Origin: Brachypodium distachyon
Lineage: Eukaryota > Streptophyta > Magnoliopsida > Poales > Poaceae
Assembly (NCBI RefSeq): GCF_000005505.3
Contig: NC_016131.3
Span: 42,617,355-42,681,354 of the forward strand
DNA length: 64,000 nucleotides
Direction: 5' to 3'
The notes beneath the pieces are model-generated. The model worked only from the letters and a program-made list of their open reading frames with translations, did not search any database and was not told the DNA's origin. Both the position numbers and the translations under genes were made by a program. This document shows positions 46,514-56,726 of this stretch, piece after piece (within the stretch, counting starts at the first letter, position 1; each line of letters starts with the position of its first letter).

Positions 46514-46540
46514 TGACGAAGGATGACCCTCAAATTTTAA

Positions 46541-46905
46541 TCAACGGCCAGGCGACTGAAAAATAGCCATACCTATAGTCAAGCGACTAATAAGCCCCAG
46601 CGAAAAAACTATTTCTCTTTTGACAATGAAGTACTCCTACGTACGAGGACATCTAGTTTGTATTCCGAGACCTGATACTCAGATACTGCGCATTCCATTT
46701 TGCGGTCTTCCTGTCCGACCGTCGTGGATACCGAAAGTGCCGTTGGATGGAGCGATTCAGGAAGAGAAGTGTACGGCTCGAGCAACATCCGCGTAGGTCC
46801 TTGCTCGCGGGATTCTCCCAGCCGCACACGTAACATGCATGCATAGGTACGTGCAAGAGTGCGCTGCGGCTAGCATTCAAACAAACGCGGCAGCCGATCT
46901 CTTCC
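46541..46905. promoter_or_regulatory. Upstream region of peptide gene 4
   Basis: No gene. W-box cores occur as GTCAA near 46577 and TTGAC near 46619. The frames here lack support. Confidence 0.4.
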
Positions 46906-46915
46906 TTTTTATACA
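46906..46915 (+). promoter_or_regulatory. TATA box of peptide gene 4
   Basis: TTTTTATACA about 140 bp upstream of the ATG at 47051. Confidence 0.55.
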
Positions 46916-47050
46916 TCCGCCAGGCCAGGCACGGCTATACACTCCATTGATCCAGCAGCTCCATCTGCTGTGCATGCAGCAGTTTGTAGTAGCAGTGTAC
47001 ATTAATAGTCCCTTAGACCCTTTCTAATCCCGTGAGAAGAGCGTTAGATT

Positions 47051-47278
47051 ATGAGCTCGAAGCTTGGTGCGCCGGTGCTCTTGATGGTGGTCATGGCGTT
47101 CCTTGTGGCGCCAAGCTCGGCCAGGGCGTTGGCCGGCGGCGAGAGATGGGCCGGAGGGGCCGTCTCCGGTGAGCCCGTCATGCTGCTTCTCCAGCATTTC
47201 TATCTGCAGCGGCTGCCTGGAGCATCGTGCGGGACGAACAGCCCACACGGTGGATGCCCACCTGCAACTGCCGGTTGA
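47051..47278 (+). CDS. Small secreted cysteine-pair peptide precursor, copy 4 (75 aa)
   Basis: Intronless, ATG at 47051 and TGA at 47276-47278. The signal peptide is about residues 1-24 (APVLLMVVMAFLVAPSSA). It is followed by RALAGGERWAGGAVSG and the tail HFYLQRLPGASCGTNSPHGG + CPPATAG, with cysteines at 60 and 69 (CX8C). Unlike copies 1-3, five extra residues follow the CPP, as in copy 5. The middle region is the shortest in the family. Because nucleotide similarity to the other copies is limited to the tail, this is an older duplicate kept under selection. It is inferred to be a secreted signalling peptide; specificity may differ because of the Pro in RLPGAS. Confidence 0.8.
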   Translation: MSSKLGAPVLLMVVMAFLVAPSSARALAGGERWAGGAVSGEPVMLLLQHFYLQRLPGASCGTNSPHGGCPPATAG

Positions 47279-49194
47279 TGGGCCGAGAGCTGCGGCCTGG
47301 GCTGAATGTATACCAATGCTCATACCGAGTTGTCCTTAATTAGTCCTTACTTCGCATGGCAGTTTTTTTTTTCTTTTTTTTTTAATAAAACATGTAGCCG
47401 TATGGCTTTGCTTTGGAATTGTATCACCTTTCTGCACGTGAATTTCTCTCTGGTGTTTTTGTAAAGACCAAACATGTTGTATAACACGCTGCCATTCTAT
47501 TTTCTTCTTCGTTTATTTGGAGTTTTGCTACGGATGAATCGGATGATGCGGACGAAGGAACCATCGAACACTAGCTTGCCCCCTAATCCGCGTGTTTCCA
47601 GACACGTTGGCCAAAAAATTATGGAACCCTAATGCGCGCACGCGCGCCACATTCTCATCTAGCGCTTTGTGCAGCCTAACTTTTGCCCACATTTGCTTTT
47701 CTTTCCTCCAAGTGCACTGCTCCTCCATCCGACGTCCGGCCGCCGCCGTCTCGTGGAGTCTTGGTCAATTATCAGCGTCGGTATCATGTCATGCTCCGGA
47801 TTCATCCTTGTCTGGTCCGGATCCGCCGCCGGCGAACACTGAGGTAAGACCATCTACACGTTAGAAGCTTGCTTCCTCTGAATCCATGCACTTTCAGAAG
47901 CTTTCTCTCTGAACAAACTTAACTTGAGGTATAGCTGTAAACCTAGTACAATACGTGTTAATGTAGATCAAGTGCCATCACTGTTGCTGAACCTGATCAA
48001 CCACACCAAAACACATCTGCCGATCGCATGATCAATAAAACAATAACTCAACCTAACAGAGAAAGATGAGTAACACGTACCACACATGCCGTCGCAAGAT
48101 GGTGATGAGCCCGAATTCGACTTATGAAACGCGACGCACGCTCGTGACAAGTGAGTGAGTATGCTAGACCTAGGCATACCTCTGGCCGGACTCCATAAAG
48201 TTCAGCAAAAAAAAAAAAAACGTCAAGCCTGAGGCCCGGAAACATCCTTTTTGGCATGAAAAGAAATTTAATTATATTAATCATTTTCTGAGGGAGAGGG
48301 TATGAAATGATTTATGTATACCTCTTTTCTAACAATTTATAAATTTTAATCATCTCGGCGTTTCTTCAAGCTTTTGGGTCATGCTGCAGGATGAAAATAG
48401 GATCTCAAGCCTGACCCAGGGGTCGTGCTTTGGGCCGATCCACCGGTGACCAAACCCTTCTACCGATTACAATGGTGTAATTATTTCTCTCATAGTAACA
48501 CATGACTAAAAACTTTGTACCGTGATCACTTTACCTAAAAGGTCTTTTGACATTTTTTTTTTAGAAATTAGATATGGACCGATCCTAAATATTTGTAGTA
48601 GTACATCACAAGTAATTGAACTCGTGTCAGTCTTCCAGGTTATGTATTAATTGGAGAATGGAAGACGGTAGAATTCCACAATTCCCTTGTACTATGGATA
48701 GAGGAATTTCCTTGGAAGCTTGGGTATGGTAGGGTAGGGTATGACTCGAACTGGAAATATTCGCCTGAAGGAGCACCGTACAAATCAAAGTTCCGAGCTG
48801 CTGACTTCACATGTAGTATATATCGCCGTGTGGACAACGCGCGCCTTATGATAAAGACTTGACCAAAGGCATATTCTGTTAGTTTTTGAAAGTCAAAGAA
48901 AATAACCAGAGAAAGATCGATGTACGTGCATGCTGTCTAGTTTTATTAATTGCGTCTCCGGCCGGAAATTCCCTTGAATTTGTTGCTTTTATTTGTTTCG
49001 TTCTCCGTTGAAGTCAACGAAATATATATGCGCAGAGAGATGTACTTTTATCTTTAGAGGTACGTTCTTTTTTTACCAATTTTGAGAGGTACTTTATATG
49101 TACTTAGTACAATTGAAATTATTTGTTCTGGTAAACCCACATAAAACAGAGTCGTCCACGCTTACATGAGGCATTTTTTGTCCATTATAAGTAT
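47279..49194. other. 3' UTR and spacer, no gene supported
   Basis: No convincing coding frame. Frames at 47592-47864 and 47968-48284 lack domains. The stretch ends at the copia target site GTTTT (49195-49199). Confidence 0.45.
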
Positions 49195-49199
49195 GTTTT

Positions 49200-49429
49200 T
49201 GTTATAAAATAACTAGTTGTAATGTAAGGGAATATATAGAATGGAGAGAGTGAGAGATAAAAATTGGAAATTCTTATTGCCTTTCCAATACATAAGCTCT
49301 TATATATATATCAATACATGTGAGATGGAGTTACAAGCATTGATGCTAGGAGAGTTACACCATTAAACTAGAAGGTTATAACTTTGATGGTATAGGGGTT
49401 ATGGACATCCACATCAATATTTCATAACA
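49200..49429 (-). repeat. 3' LTR of the copia element
   Basis: The 230-bp LTR starts TGTTATAAAATAACTAG and ends TTTCATAACA. It is the 3' LTR because coding is on the minus strand; the polypurine tract abuts it at 49430-49442. Confidence 0.95.
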
Positions 49430-49564
49430 CTCCCCCTTGGATGTCCATTAACAGGTGAATTGCATGACTTGTTAAAAACCTTGCCAAGGAAAAACCCAGT
49501 GGAAAAAAAAACCATGGTCAAGAAAAAAAGAGTACACACATATTCACTCCCCCTGATGGCAACA

Positions 49565-49992
49565 TCACTTGATGTCTTTTAGCCGTCGCAATCCGATACC
49601 ATGTACCAATTTCTTGAATACTGAAGTAGGGAGTGCTTTTGTGAACAAGTCTGCTAGATTCTCGCTTGAACGAATTTGCTGCACTGTTACAATACCATCC
49701 TTCTGGAGATCGTGAGTGAAGAAAACTTTGGCGAGATATGCTTCACTGTGTCTCCTTTGATATATCCGTCTTTTAGTTGGGTTATACAAGCCATATTATC
49801 CTCGTGTATGACTGTAGGCGCCCCCTTTCCCAAAAGTAAGTTACACTCTTTGCGAATATGATGTGACATACTCCTCAACCACACACATTCTCGGCTAGCT
49901 TCATGGATTGCTAAGATCTCTGCATGGTTAGATGAAGTTGCAGCTATAGTTTGCTTCATTGAACGCCATGAGATTGATGTGCCTCCACACAT
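49565..49992 (-). pseudogene. copia RNase H domain
   Basis: The frame 49687-49992 shows SISWRSMKQTIAATSSNHAE, AIHEASRECVWLRSM and APTVIHEDNMACI, and the overlapping frame 49565-49789 shows HDLQKDGIVTVQQIRSSENL and ADLFTKALPTSVFKKLVHGI. These are the characteristic motifs of the copia RNase H at the pol C-terminus. One frameshift separates them. Confidence 0.85.
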
Positions 49993-50060
49993 AAAGACAT
50001 ATCCAGTTTGTGATCAACCATTATGTGGATCAGATAGATGTCCTGCATCTGCAAAACCAA

Positions 50061-50679
50061 CTATTTCTTCTTTGATTGTGTTAGAAAATATAAACCTATG
50101 TCCTTTGTACCTTCAAGATAAGGTAGTATATGCTTCACACCGTTCCAATGTCGCCTTGTAGGACAAGAGTTATATCTTGCTAACAAATTAACGGAGAATG
50201 CAATATCAGGTCGTGTATGAGTAGAAAGATACAATAATGCTCCAATGGCACTTAAGTAAGGAACCTCAGGGCCAAGAATTTCATTGTCATCCTCTGAGGG
50301 CCTAAAAGGATCTTTCGTTATATCAAGTGACCGGACAACCATTGGGGTACTCAATGGAAGTGCTTTATCCTGTAAAATTGTTTCAAAATTTTGTCTGTAT
50401 AAGTTGTCTGATGCAAAAGAATGCCATCTTTGAGATGTTCTATTTGTAATCCAAGGCAAAATTTGGTCCTTCTAAGATCTTTCATCTCAAATTTCCTTTT
50501 CAAGCAATCCATTGTCTCGGAGAGTCCTTGAGAAGTACCAATCAGACTTAGATCATCAACATATACAGCTATTATCACAAATTCAGCTCCGAATCTTTTT
50601 ATGAATATGCATGGACAAATAGAATCATTTTTGTACCCTTGTTTTGTCAAATATTCACCGAGACGATTATACCACATTC

Positions 50680-50744
<65 letters not shown>

Positions 50745-50782
50745 ACTATCAAGTGAACCATACAAGTATGCTGTAACAACAT
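50061..50782 (-). pseudogene. copia RT C-terminal part with (TA)n insertion
   Basis: After a run of alternating Tyr-Ile codons made by a TA microsatellite, the frame continues MWYNRLGEYLTKQGY, VIIAVYVDDLSLIGT (the YVDD catalytic box), FEMKDL and LGLQIEHLKDGILLHQ. A second frame (50061-50459) has PEVPYLSAIGALLYLSTHTR, the RT/RNase H junction. The palm segment between TAYLYGSLDSDIY and MWYNRL is missing. Confidence 0.85.
50681..50741. repeat. (TA)30 microsatellite inside the copia RT
   Basis: Uninterrupted TA dinucleotides fill 50681-50741, where the RT palm codons of other copia elements would be. Read on the minus strand they extend the frame as (YI)n without a stop. Confidence 0.97.
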
Positions 50783-50809
50783 CCATTAGACGCAATTCAA
50801 GATTCTCTT

Positions 50810-52399
50810 TTATTGCCAGACTAATAAGATATCTAAAGTCGTTGCATCCATCACAGGAGAATATGTTTCTTCATAATCAATTCCACGTCTTTGGGAGAAT
50901 CCTTGGGCAACTAATCGTGCCTTGTATCTCATAATTTCCTCTTTCTCATTTCTCTTTCGCACAAAGACCCACTTGTAACCAACAGGTGTGCGGGTTACGG
51001 GTCCGAAGACTTCTCTTTTTGTAAGAGAATTTAATTCTGCTTGAATTGCATCTTTCCATCTTGGCCAATCTTGTCTTTTCTTGCATTCCTTGACCGATCG
51101 AGGTTCATGATCCTCAGTTTCATCCATAATTTCTAGCGCTAGATTATATGCAAATGCATCATCGATGATGACTTTGTCACGGTTCCAAATTTTTCCCGAC
51201 ATGACATAGTTTAACGAGATCTCATTTTCTAAAGAATCAGGTACCTTTGTCTCTTCTATAGCAATAGCATTTTTCATGTCTACAATCTCCTCGGGAGATT
51301 TTTCTTGGTTTATTATATCCTCGGATTGACCATCTTGATCCTTTGCTCCCTTTCTTTTCCAAGGATTTTTATCTTTGGAACCCAATGGTCTACCTCGTTT
51401 CATGGTAGGTTTTGATTCATTTGCGGTAGACGGTTGCCCATGTTGGACATCAATTCTTTCAGGAGCATTAGCAGCTGAAATATATGACGTTGTCACTCTT
51501 TTTAAGTTTGTAAAAGCGTCTGGCAAATTATTCGCTAAGCTTTGTAAATGAATTATCCTTTGAACTTCTTGCTCACATAGGTTTGTACGAGGATCAAAGT
51601 GAGATAGTGATAATTCATTCCAGCTTATTTCTTTAGTTAGCTGCTTATCCTCTCCCCCTGTTGTTGGGAAATTTGACTCATCAAAATGACAATCAGCAAA
51701 TCTTGCTGTAAATACATCTCCTGTTGATGGTTCAAGATATTTTATTATAGAAGGGGACTCATATCCAACATATATTTCCAACCTTCTTTGAGGTCCCATC
51801 TTTGTGCGCTTTGGTGGAGCAATTGGGACATACACCGCACATCCAAAGATTCTTAGACGGGAAATATCTTGCTCTTTGCCAAAAACCAACCGTAGAGGGG
51901 AAGAACTATGGTAACTTGTTGGCCTGATGCGAATTAATGCCGCTGCATTAAAAATAGCATGTCCCCATGCAGACATTGGGAGTTTTGACTTCATAAGTAA
52001 TGGTCTCGCTATTAATTGGAGACGTTTAATAAATGACTCAGCAAGACCATTCTGTGTATGAACATGTGCAACTGGATGTTCAACACTTATTCCAATCGGC
52101 ATGCGGTACTCATTGAAGCGTTTTGATGTAAATTCACCGGCATTATCCAGGCACATAGTTTTAATCAGATTATCTGGAAACTGAGCTCTTAACTTGAATA
52201 TTTGAGCCAACAACCGCGCAAATGCTAGATTGCGGGTTGATAGTAAGGAGACGTGAGACCATCTAGTTGATGCATCAATTAAAACCATAAAATATCTAAA
52301 TGGTCCACTTGGTGGATGAATTGGTCCACATATATCTCCTTGTATGCGCTCCAGAAAAGCGAGGGACTGATGTCCAATTTTAGCCAGTGATGGACGCAC
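50810..52399 (-). pseudogene. copia integrase core and N-terminal reverse transcriptase
   Basis: Integrase motifs GDICGPIHPPSGPFRYFMVL (first D), CLDNAGEFTSKRF (second D) and HVHTQNGLAESFIKR (Glu) are in order, followed by the copia-specific VFGKEQDISRLRIFGCAVYV. The RT begins with WKDAIQAELNSL, YKWVFVRKRNE, YKARLVAQGFSQR and YEETYSPVMD. The frame shifts at about 50810, before the remaining RT blocks. Confidence 0.9.
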
Positions 52400-52480
52400 A
52401 ATCAGTTTCCGTTGAGAGCATGCGATGCATGGGAAGTCATTCGATTAGAGAACTTTTTCATTCTTTAGTTCATGATCGCA

Positions 52481-53037
52481 TTAACTATTAATAATTTTTC
52501 GCATCATTACTGATCCGGGATGGCCTAGCCGGTCATGCCATGTGATAAAATTGCTATGGTTGGTGAACTTCGGTTCCACCACCATATATGACTCATTCCT
52601 TTTGAGACTTGTATAGTATAAACCAGAAGATAATTCTGGTAATTTCTCCAACACATATTTTTCCCCGATGACATCTTTGTATTGTTGAGGCACTCCACAT
52701 TACCCTCGCACATTGTCTCTATATGATAGCCATTTAGGCGTATATCTTTAAAAGTCAACAAATTTCTTTGAGACTTTGGGGAATAAAGTGCTTCGTTTAT
52801 GTCTACCTTTGTCCCACAAGGTAACATTATTGTGGCTCTTCCTGAGCCCTCTATCAATTTAGCTCTTCCAGATATTGTATTAACAACCGCGTCATGTATC
52901 ACAAGGTACGAAAAATATACTTTACTCTTTAGTATGGTATGCGTTGTTGCACTGTCTATACGACATATATCTTCTTCATTCGGAAGATCTTGAGCCAAAG
53001 AGTTTTCCATATATACTTCAAAAGAAACATATACCAA
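52481..53037 (-). pseudogene. copia protease and pre-integrase region
   Basis: The first frame (to 52525) carries CRIDSATTHTIL, the aspartic protease active-site region with D-S-A in place of the usual D-S-G/D-T-G, and SPKSQRNLLTFKDIRLNGYH. The overlapping frame 52481-52693 has FITWHDRLGHPGSVMMRKII, the GAG-pre-integrase zinc-finger lead. A frameshift near 52690 separates them. Confidence 0.8.
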
Positions 53038-53395
53038 TAAATATTAGTTTATTAGAATAAATTTATTAAATACTAAACAGTTACATGCATGAGTATTAAA
53101 CACAGATATGAATTTATTCTGTAGCAAAGGAAGTTACAACATACTTAACTCTTACTGTAATTAAGACATATTTATTCTTATGTGGACTAGAAAATTACAA
53201 TATAAATTATTCTTGAATGAAGAAATCAGAAACATCCAATATTTTGGTGTTCGGCAGTTTCGTGCCAAATGGGGTTTTCCTCCACAACGATGGCATGGAT
53301 ATTCAGTTTTATCCATTTCACGATTTTCTTTATCTCTCTTTTCTTGTCTTTCATGAGGTCTAGTTGTGTTCTTGAAGCGAACACTATAATTTCCT

Positions 53396-53767
53396 CTACC
53401 ACGACCTCGTCCCCATGTGCACGTCCTCTATTTTGGTAATCATATCTTGTCGCATTCGCTTTAGGGAATGGACTAGAACCACTTGGGCGTGACTCATGGT
53501 TTTCATCAAAAGCTCATTGTTTTGTTCAGCCAAAAGCAAACAAGAAATAAGTTCGGAATATTTATTGAATCCTTTCTCACGGTATTGCTGCTGAGGCAAC
53601 ACATTTGATGCATGGAATGTAGAGCATGTTTTCTCTAGCATCTCTTCATTTGTTATTTTTTCTCCACGCAACAGTAACAGTGATGTGGCTGAATTGTATT
53701 CAGAAACACTTTTATAGTCTTGCAACCTTAGGTGCAACCACTCATAACGAGCTTTAGGGAGGATCAC
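53396..53767 (-). pseudogene. copia gag fragment (UBN2-type)
   Basis: The minus-strand frame includes ARYEWLHLRLQDYKSVSEYN, KITNEEMLEKTCSTFHASN and LISCLLLAEQNNELLMK, typical of the copia gag capsid region. The N-terminal part upstream (toward 54100) is missing or replaced by hairpin sequence. A CX2CX4HX4C-like zinc knuckle may follow out of frame near 53270-53330. Confidence 0.75.
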
Positions 53768-53819
53768 TGTTTTCTGATGATCAAATCTTTCTTTTCGTTT
53801 GTTCCAAAGAACAAAATCA

Positions 53820-53902
53820 AAGCCTTAGCTTTATCTTGGCTAGATGCATTTTTTTATCGCATCACCAAGCCCATTGGCATAGCCAAGATAAAGCTAAGGC
53901 TT
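53820..53902. repeat. Perfect 23-bp hairpin in the copia leader
   Basis: AAGCCTTAGCTTTATCTTGG at 53820 is mirrored exactly by CCAAGATAAAGCTAAGGCTT ending at 53902 (23-bp arms, 37-nt loop). ATTCAACATAGTAAACTACA also recurs as a direct repeat at about 53941 and 53997. Confidence 0.9.
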
Positions 53903-54170
53903 GGCAAGATAAAGCTTTCTTTTAGTTTGTTCTTGTCCGAAATTCAACATAGTAAACTACAAAATATCCAGAGTCGTGAAATCAAGCTTGGCAAGATTCA
54001 ACATAGTAAACTACAAAATATATAGATTGCAAACTTCAAACAATCGCGCAAGAACAAAATATAGAAACAAATACAAAAAATAATGTCTTACCACAAAAAT
54101 AACATTACGATCAACGAAAAGTTTCTTACCTAGTTCTTGACAGCTTTTAGAGGCAGTTGTGCTGATAACG

Positions 54171-54400
54171 TGTTATAAAATAACTAGTTGTAATGTAAGG
54201 GAATATATAGAATGGAGAGAGTGAGAGATGAAAATTGGAAATTTTTATTGCCTTTCCAATACATAAGCTCTCATATATATAGCCATACATGTGAGATGGA
54301 GTTACAAGCACTGATGCTAGGAGAGTTACACCATTAAACTAGAAGGTTATAACTTTGATGGTATAGGGGTTATGGACATCCACATCAATATTTCATAACA
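54171..54400 (-). repeat. 5' LTR of the copia element
   Basis: Same 230-bp sequence as 49200-49429 with few substitutions (for example GATAAAAATTGG versus GATGAAAATTGG). The high identity implies a fairly recent insertion despite the broken coding region. Confidence 0.95.
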
Positions 54401-54405
54401 GTTTT

Positions 54406-55052
54406 CTTTTTTTAGTGAAAAGCATTGTAAGGGGACGTACAGTGGCTACATATCAGGTAAAAACCCCTATTCAGTGAAAAATAAAAACTTTCAATCCGAA
54501 CCATTAGATCACAAATAAATGATTGAAATGAAATGTGGAACCTCTAATCATTTAAAGATATTTTATGAAAAAAACCACGAGGTGGGATTCTTTAAGGGTT
54601 TTTTGCTTCATAAAATGCATTTACCTGAATACAGGTTCCACCTTTTATATCAATCGTTTATTTAAATCAACTGGATAGGATTGAAGTTTTCAAGTTTGCA
54701 CTGAAAACAGGGTTCACTGAATACATTTCCACGTACAATAATGGTTGATGAGACTGCATTTTTTTGTACATTCCAAATCATTTAGAGAATACAATAAGAC
54801 ATGTTATATAATAGGTTATCTTTAAGTGTCATATTTTGCAAGTTTAAGTGAATAAAATTAAATAAATGAATGTAAAAAATGTGTAATCTGTTTTTTATCG
54901 GGGTAAAAAAGGGTGTAATCTAGTACAATGGAAAAATACGATGTATCTTCTTTTGAAGAGATTGATCATCTCTTGGTTAAAAGAAGGCCTAAGAAAAGGA
55001 TGACATACGATGTACACCGAACCAACCAATTGATTGGTGAACCAACCTAAAA
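54406..55052. other. Spacer, no gene supported
   Basis: AT-rich sequence between the copia element and the next MITE; nothing recognised. Confidence 0.5.
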
Positions 55053-55582
55053 ATAGTATATGAGTAAAAATACACAGGTAGTTCATAAACTCGGAGCAAA
55101 TGCACACTTTAGTCCACGAATTCAGAAAATGCACACATAAAACCCTAAACTGGTATTAGTGTAACACTTAGGTCCAAAAACGGTTCTGCAAGATTAATTT
55201 CGGCCACTTGGCAGCCACATTAGCTTAAGTCAGGACCATAGGTTGCTATTTGGGTTTCTCGAGGGTTTTTTTTCCAAAAAACTAACATAATTCTAGAAAA
55301 ATTGACATAATTTTCTGCGGGTTGCTTTTAAATGCGGAAAAAATAACATAATTATGTGCATGTTGCTGTTAAATTTTTGCAACCCCCCCCCCCCCCAAGA
55401 AACCCAGCAGAACCTACGGTCCTGCCGATGTGGCTGAAATTAACCACGTCGAACTATTTTTGGATCTAAGTGTTACAGTAATACAAGTTTAGGGTTTTAT
55501 GTGTGCATTTTCTGAGTTCATTGACTAAAGTGTGCATTTGTTCTGAATTTATGGATTAGTAGTGTATTTTACTCATATATTG
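55053..55582. mobile_element. Foldback MITE, about 530 bp
   Basis: The arms of about 140 bp are inverted copies: TATATGAGTAAAAATACACA...AAATGCACACTTTAGTC... ACATAAAACCCTAAACTGG on the left and CCAAATTTA-free mirrored AAGTTTAGGGTTTTATGTGT...GACTAAAGTGTGCATTTG...TTTTACTCATATA on the right. The centre has a C15 run near 55383. The exact target duplication is ambiguous because of TATAT at the ends, so the superfamily is open. Confidence 0.75.
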
Positions 55583-55939
55583 CCAGTCTAGCCACCGGTA
55601 GAGAGTATAACTGAGTCTAAAAAATTGGTGGAAAGGGACTCTCGAGGATAGGCCATCTGACTTGATCGGCACGGTCGCAGGGTGAACCGTAGATTTGCTA
55701 GTGCAGCCCCCGGGCAAGATCACGCATTGTGGAAGCTGCGGTGGAGTTGGTCTAGGATCTCGCGGCTGAGATATGCAAGATGAAATTGCTTTATGTCGTG
55801 TGATTTGTATTGAACCTTGAGAGCTGCTCTCAGATCATCGTATCGTATGTTTCCATAATTTTGAGGGAATTTCTCATTCTATTAATTAAAAATTAGGGCA
55901 GTATATATGTTTCCATAATTACTCATATTTCCAACTTAT
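55583..55939. other. Spacer, no gene supported
   Basis: No coding signal. TATATGTTTCCATAATT recurs at 55845 and 55903. Confidence 0.4.
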
Positions 55940-55971
55940 AGTCAAATCCTTTGCTGAGTCGCACACATGAG

Positions 55972-56157
55972 TTTATATAGTTCAAGAACTCATGAGTTTC
56001 AGTCAAATCACGGATCCAACCTTTGTATGAGTTTCAGTCAAATCACGGATCCAACCCAGCCGATCCATTGCCTTTATATAGTTCAAGAACTCATGAGTTT
56101 CAGTCAAATCACGGATCCAACCTTTGTATGAGTTTCAGTCAAATCACGGATCCAACC
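55972..56157 (+). promoter_or_regulatory. Amplified promoter repeat with W-boxes and duplicated TATA box (peptide gene 5)
   Basis: ATGAGTTTCAGTCAAATCAC and the following GGATCCAACC occur four times, starting at 55992, 56027, 56093 and 56128, as two 35-bp pairs inside a 101-bp duplication. Each holds AGTCAA, the complement of the W-box TTGACT; a further AGTCAA lies at about 55940. TTTATATAG, a TATA box, is present in both larger copies (55972-55980 and 56073-56081). The nearer TATA is 172 bp before the ATG. Confidence 0.8.
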
Positions 56158-56252
56158 CTTGCACTGCAATTTTGCGGCACAAGCTTAGATAGCAACCTAC
56201 AGCATTGTTTGCAAATTATTTTCCGTGCAGTGATCAGAAATTCTGAATTCAA

Positions 56253-56504
56253 ATGACGATGAGATCAAAGTTTATCGTGCCAGTGATCGTCATGGCGATC
56301 ACGGCGCTCCTCGTCACGTCGATGTCGGCACGTCCATTATTGGACGGCGAAACGTGGGCCGGAGAGTCCTCAACAGCGGCAGTCGCTGGCGAGTCAATCC
56401 TCAAGCTTCCTGCCGGGCTGTATCTGCAGAAGTTAGGGGCAAGGCCGTCCTGCACAACGAACAGCCCAAGCGTTGGATGCCCCCCACCCCCACCTAACGG
56501 TTAA
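56253..56504 (+). CDS. Small secreted cysteine-pair peptide precursor, copy 5 (83 aa)
   Basis: Intronless, ATG at 56253 and TAA at 56502-56504. The signal peptide is about residues 1-26 (FIVPVIVMAITALLVTSMSA). It is followed by RPLLDGETWAGESS, a spacer, and the tail LYLQKLGARPSCTTNSPSVG + CPPPPPNG with cysteines at 67 and 76 (CX8C). Here Thr replaces the Gly after the first Cys, and the second Cys is followed by a Pro run, which could be hydroxylated. A second ATG two codons later (MTM) could also serve; the first is chosen because the frame and hydrophobic core fit either. The gene has a tandem, frameshifted copy 0.92 kb downstream that shares promoter and 3' sequence. Confidence 0.8.
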   Translation: MTMRSKFIVPVIVMAITALLVTSMSARPLLDGETWAGESSTAAVAGESILKLPAGLYLQKLGARPSCTTNSPSVGCPPPPPNG

Positions 56505-56726
56505 GGGCGACCTATAGATGTACTAGTAGTTGTTTTATGATGTACCGGTCAAGCAGTCACATCGTTTCGTACTTCGATTATTATTGTTGTTGAATGTCAT
56601 ACATATACCCGCAGGGTCATCTTAATCTTGATCTGTGCATGGTGACTGGTGAACCGTAAGGAACAACATCTATACATACGTACTTGAAGGCTTCTCAAAT
56701 AAGTTGCACTAGACGAGGGTCTTCAC

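Larger units (their letters stand above)
45378..46540 (-). mobile_element. Outer retroposon fragment, host of nested MITEs
   Basis: The sequence 45395-45524, read on the minus strand, runs from CTTTCGTCAATCTC to TTTGTATCGTGTTTC and an A-run, a common grass non-LTR retroposon 3' end. It is flanked by near-identical GATRACCCTCARATTTT at 45378-45394 and about 46524-46540 (two mismatches), a retroposon-like target duplication. A foldback element inserted inside it. Confidence 0.6.
49200..54400 (-). mobile_element. Ty1/copia LTR retrotransposon, 5.2 kb, full length but degenerate
   Basis: Two 230-bp LTRs (49200-49429 and 54171-54400) differ at only a handful of positions and are flanked by the 5-bp target duplication GTTTT (49195-49199 and 54401-54405). 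On the minus strand the right LTR is followed by CGTTATCAGCAC (primer-binding region) and the left LTR is preceded by a purine tract CCAAGGGGGAGTG. Coding order gag, protease, integrase, RT, RNase H is that of copia. Frameshifts and an internal deletion filled with (TA)n inactivate it. Confidence 0.97.

Noticed and set aside
55972..56157. Short regularly spaced repeats as a CRISPR-like array
   Set aside because: Units are nested tandem duplications in a plant promoter; spacers are not unique and there is no cas context.
30003..56504. Peptides as defensins, thionins or other cysteine-rich antimicrobials
   Set aside because: Only two cysteines per precursor; those families need six or more. 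The conserved tail is short and neutral.
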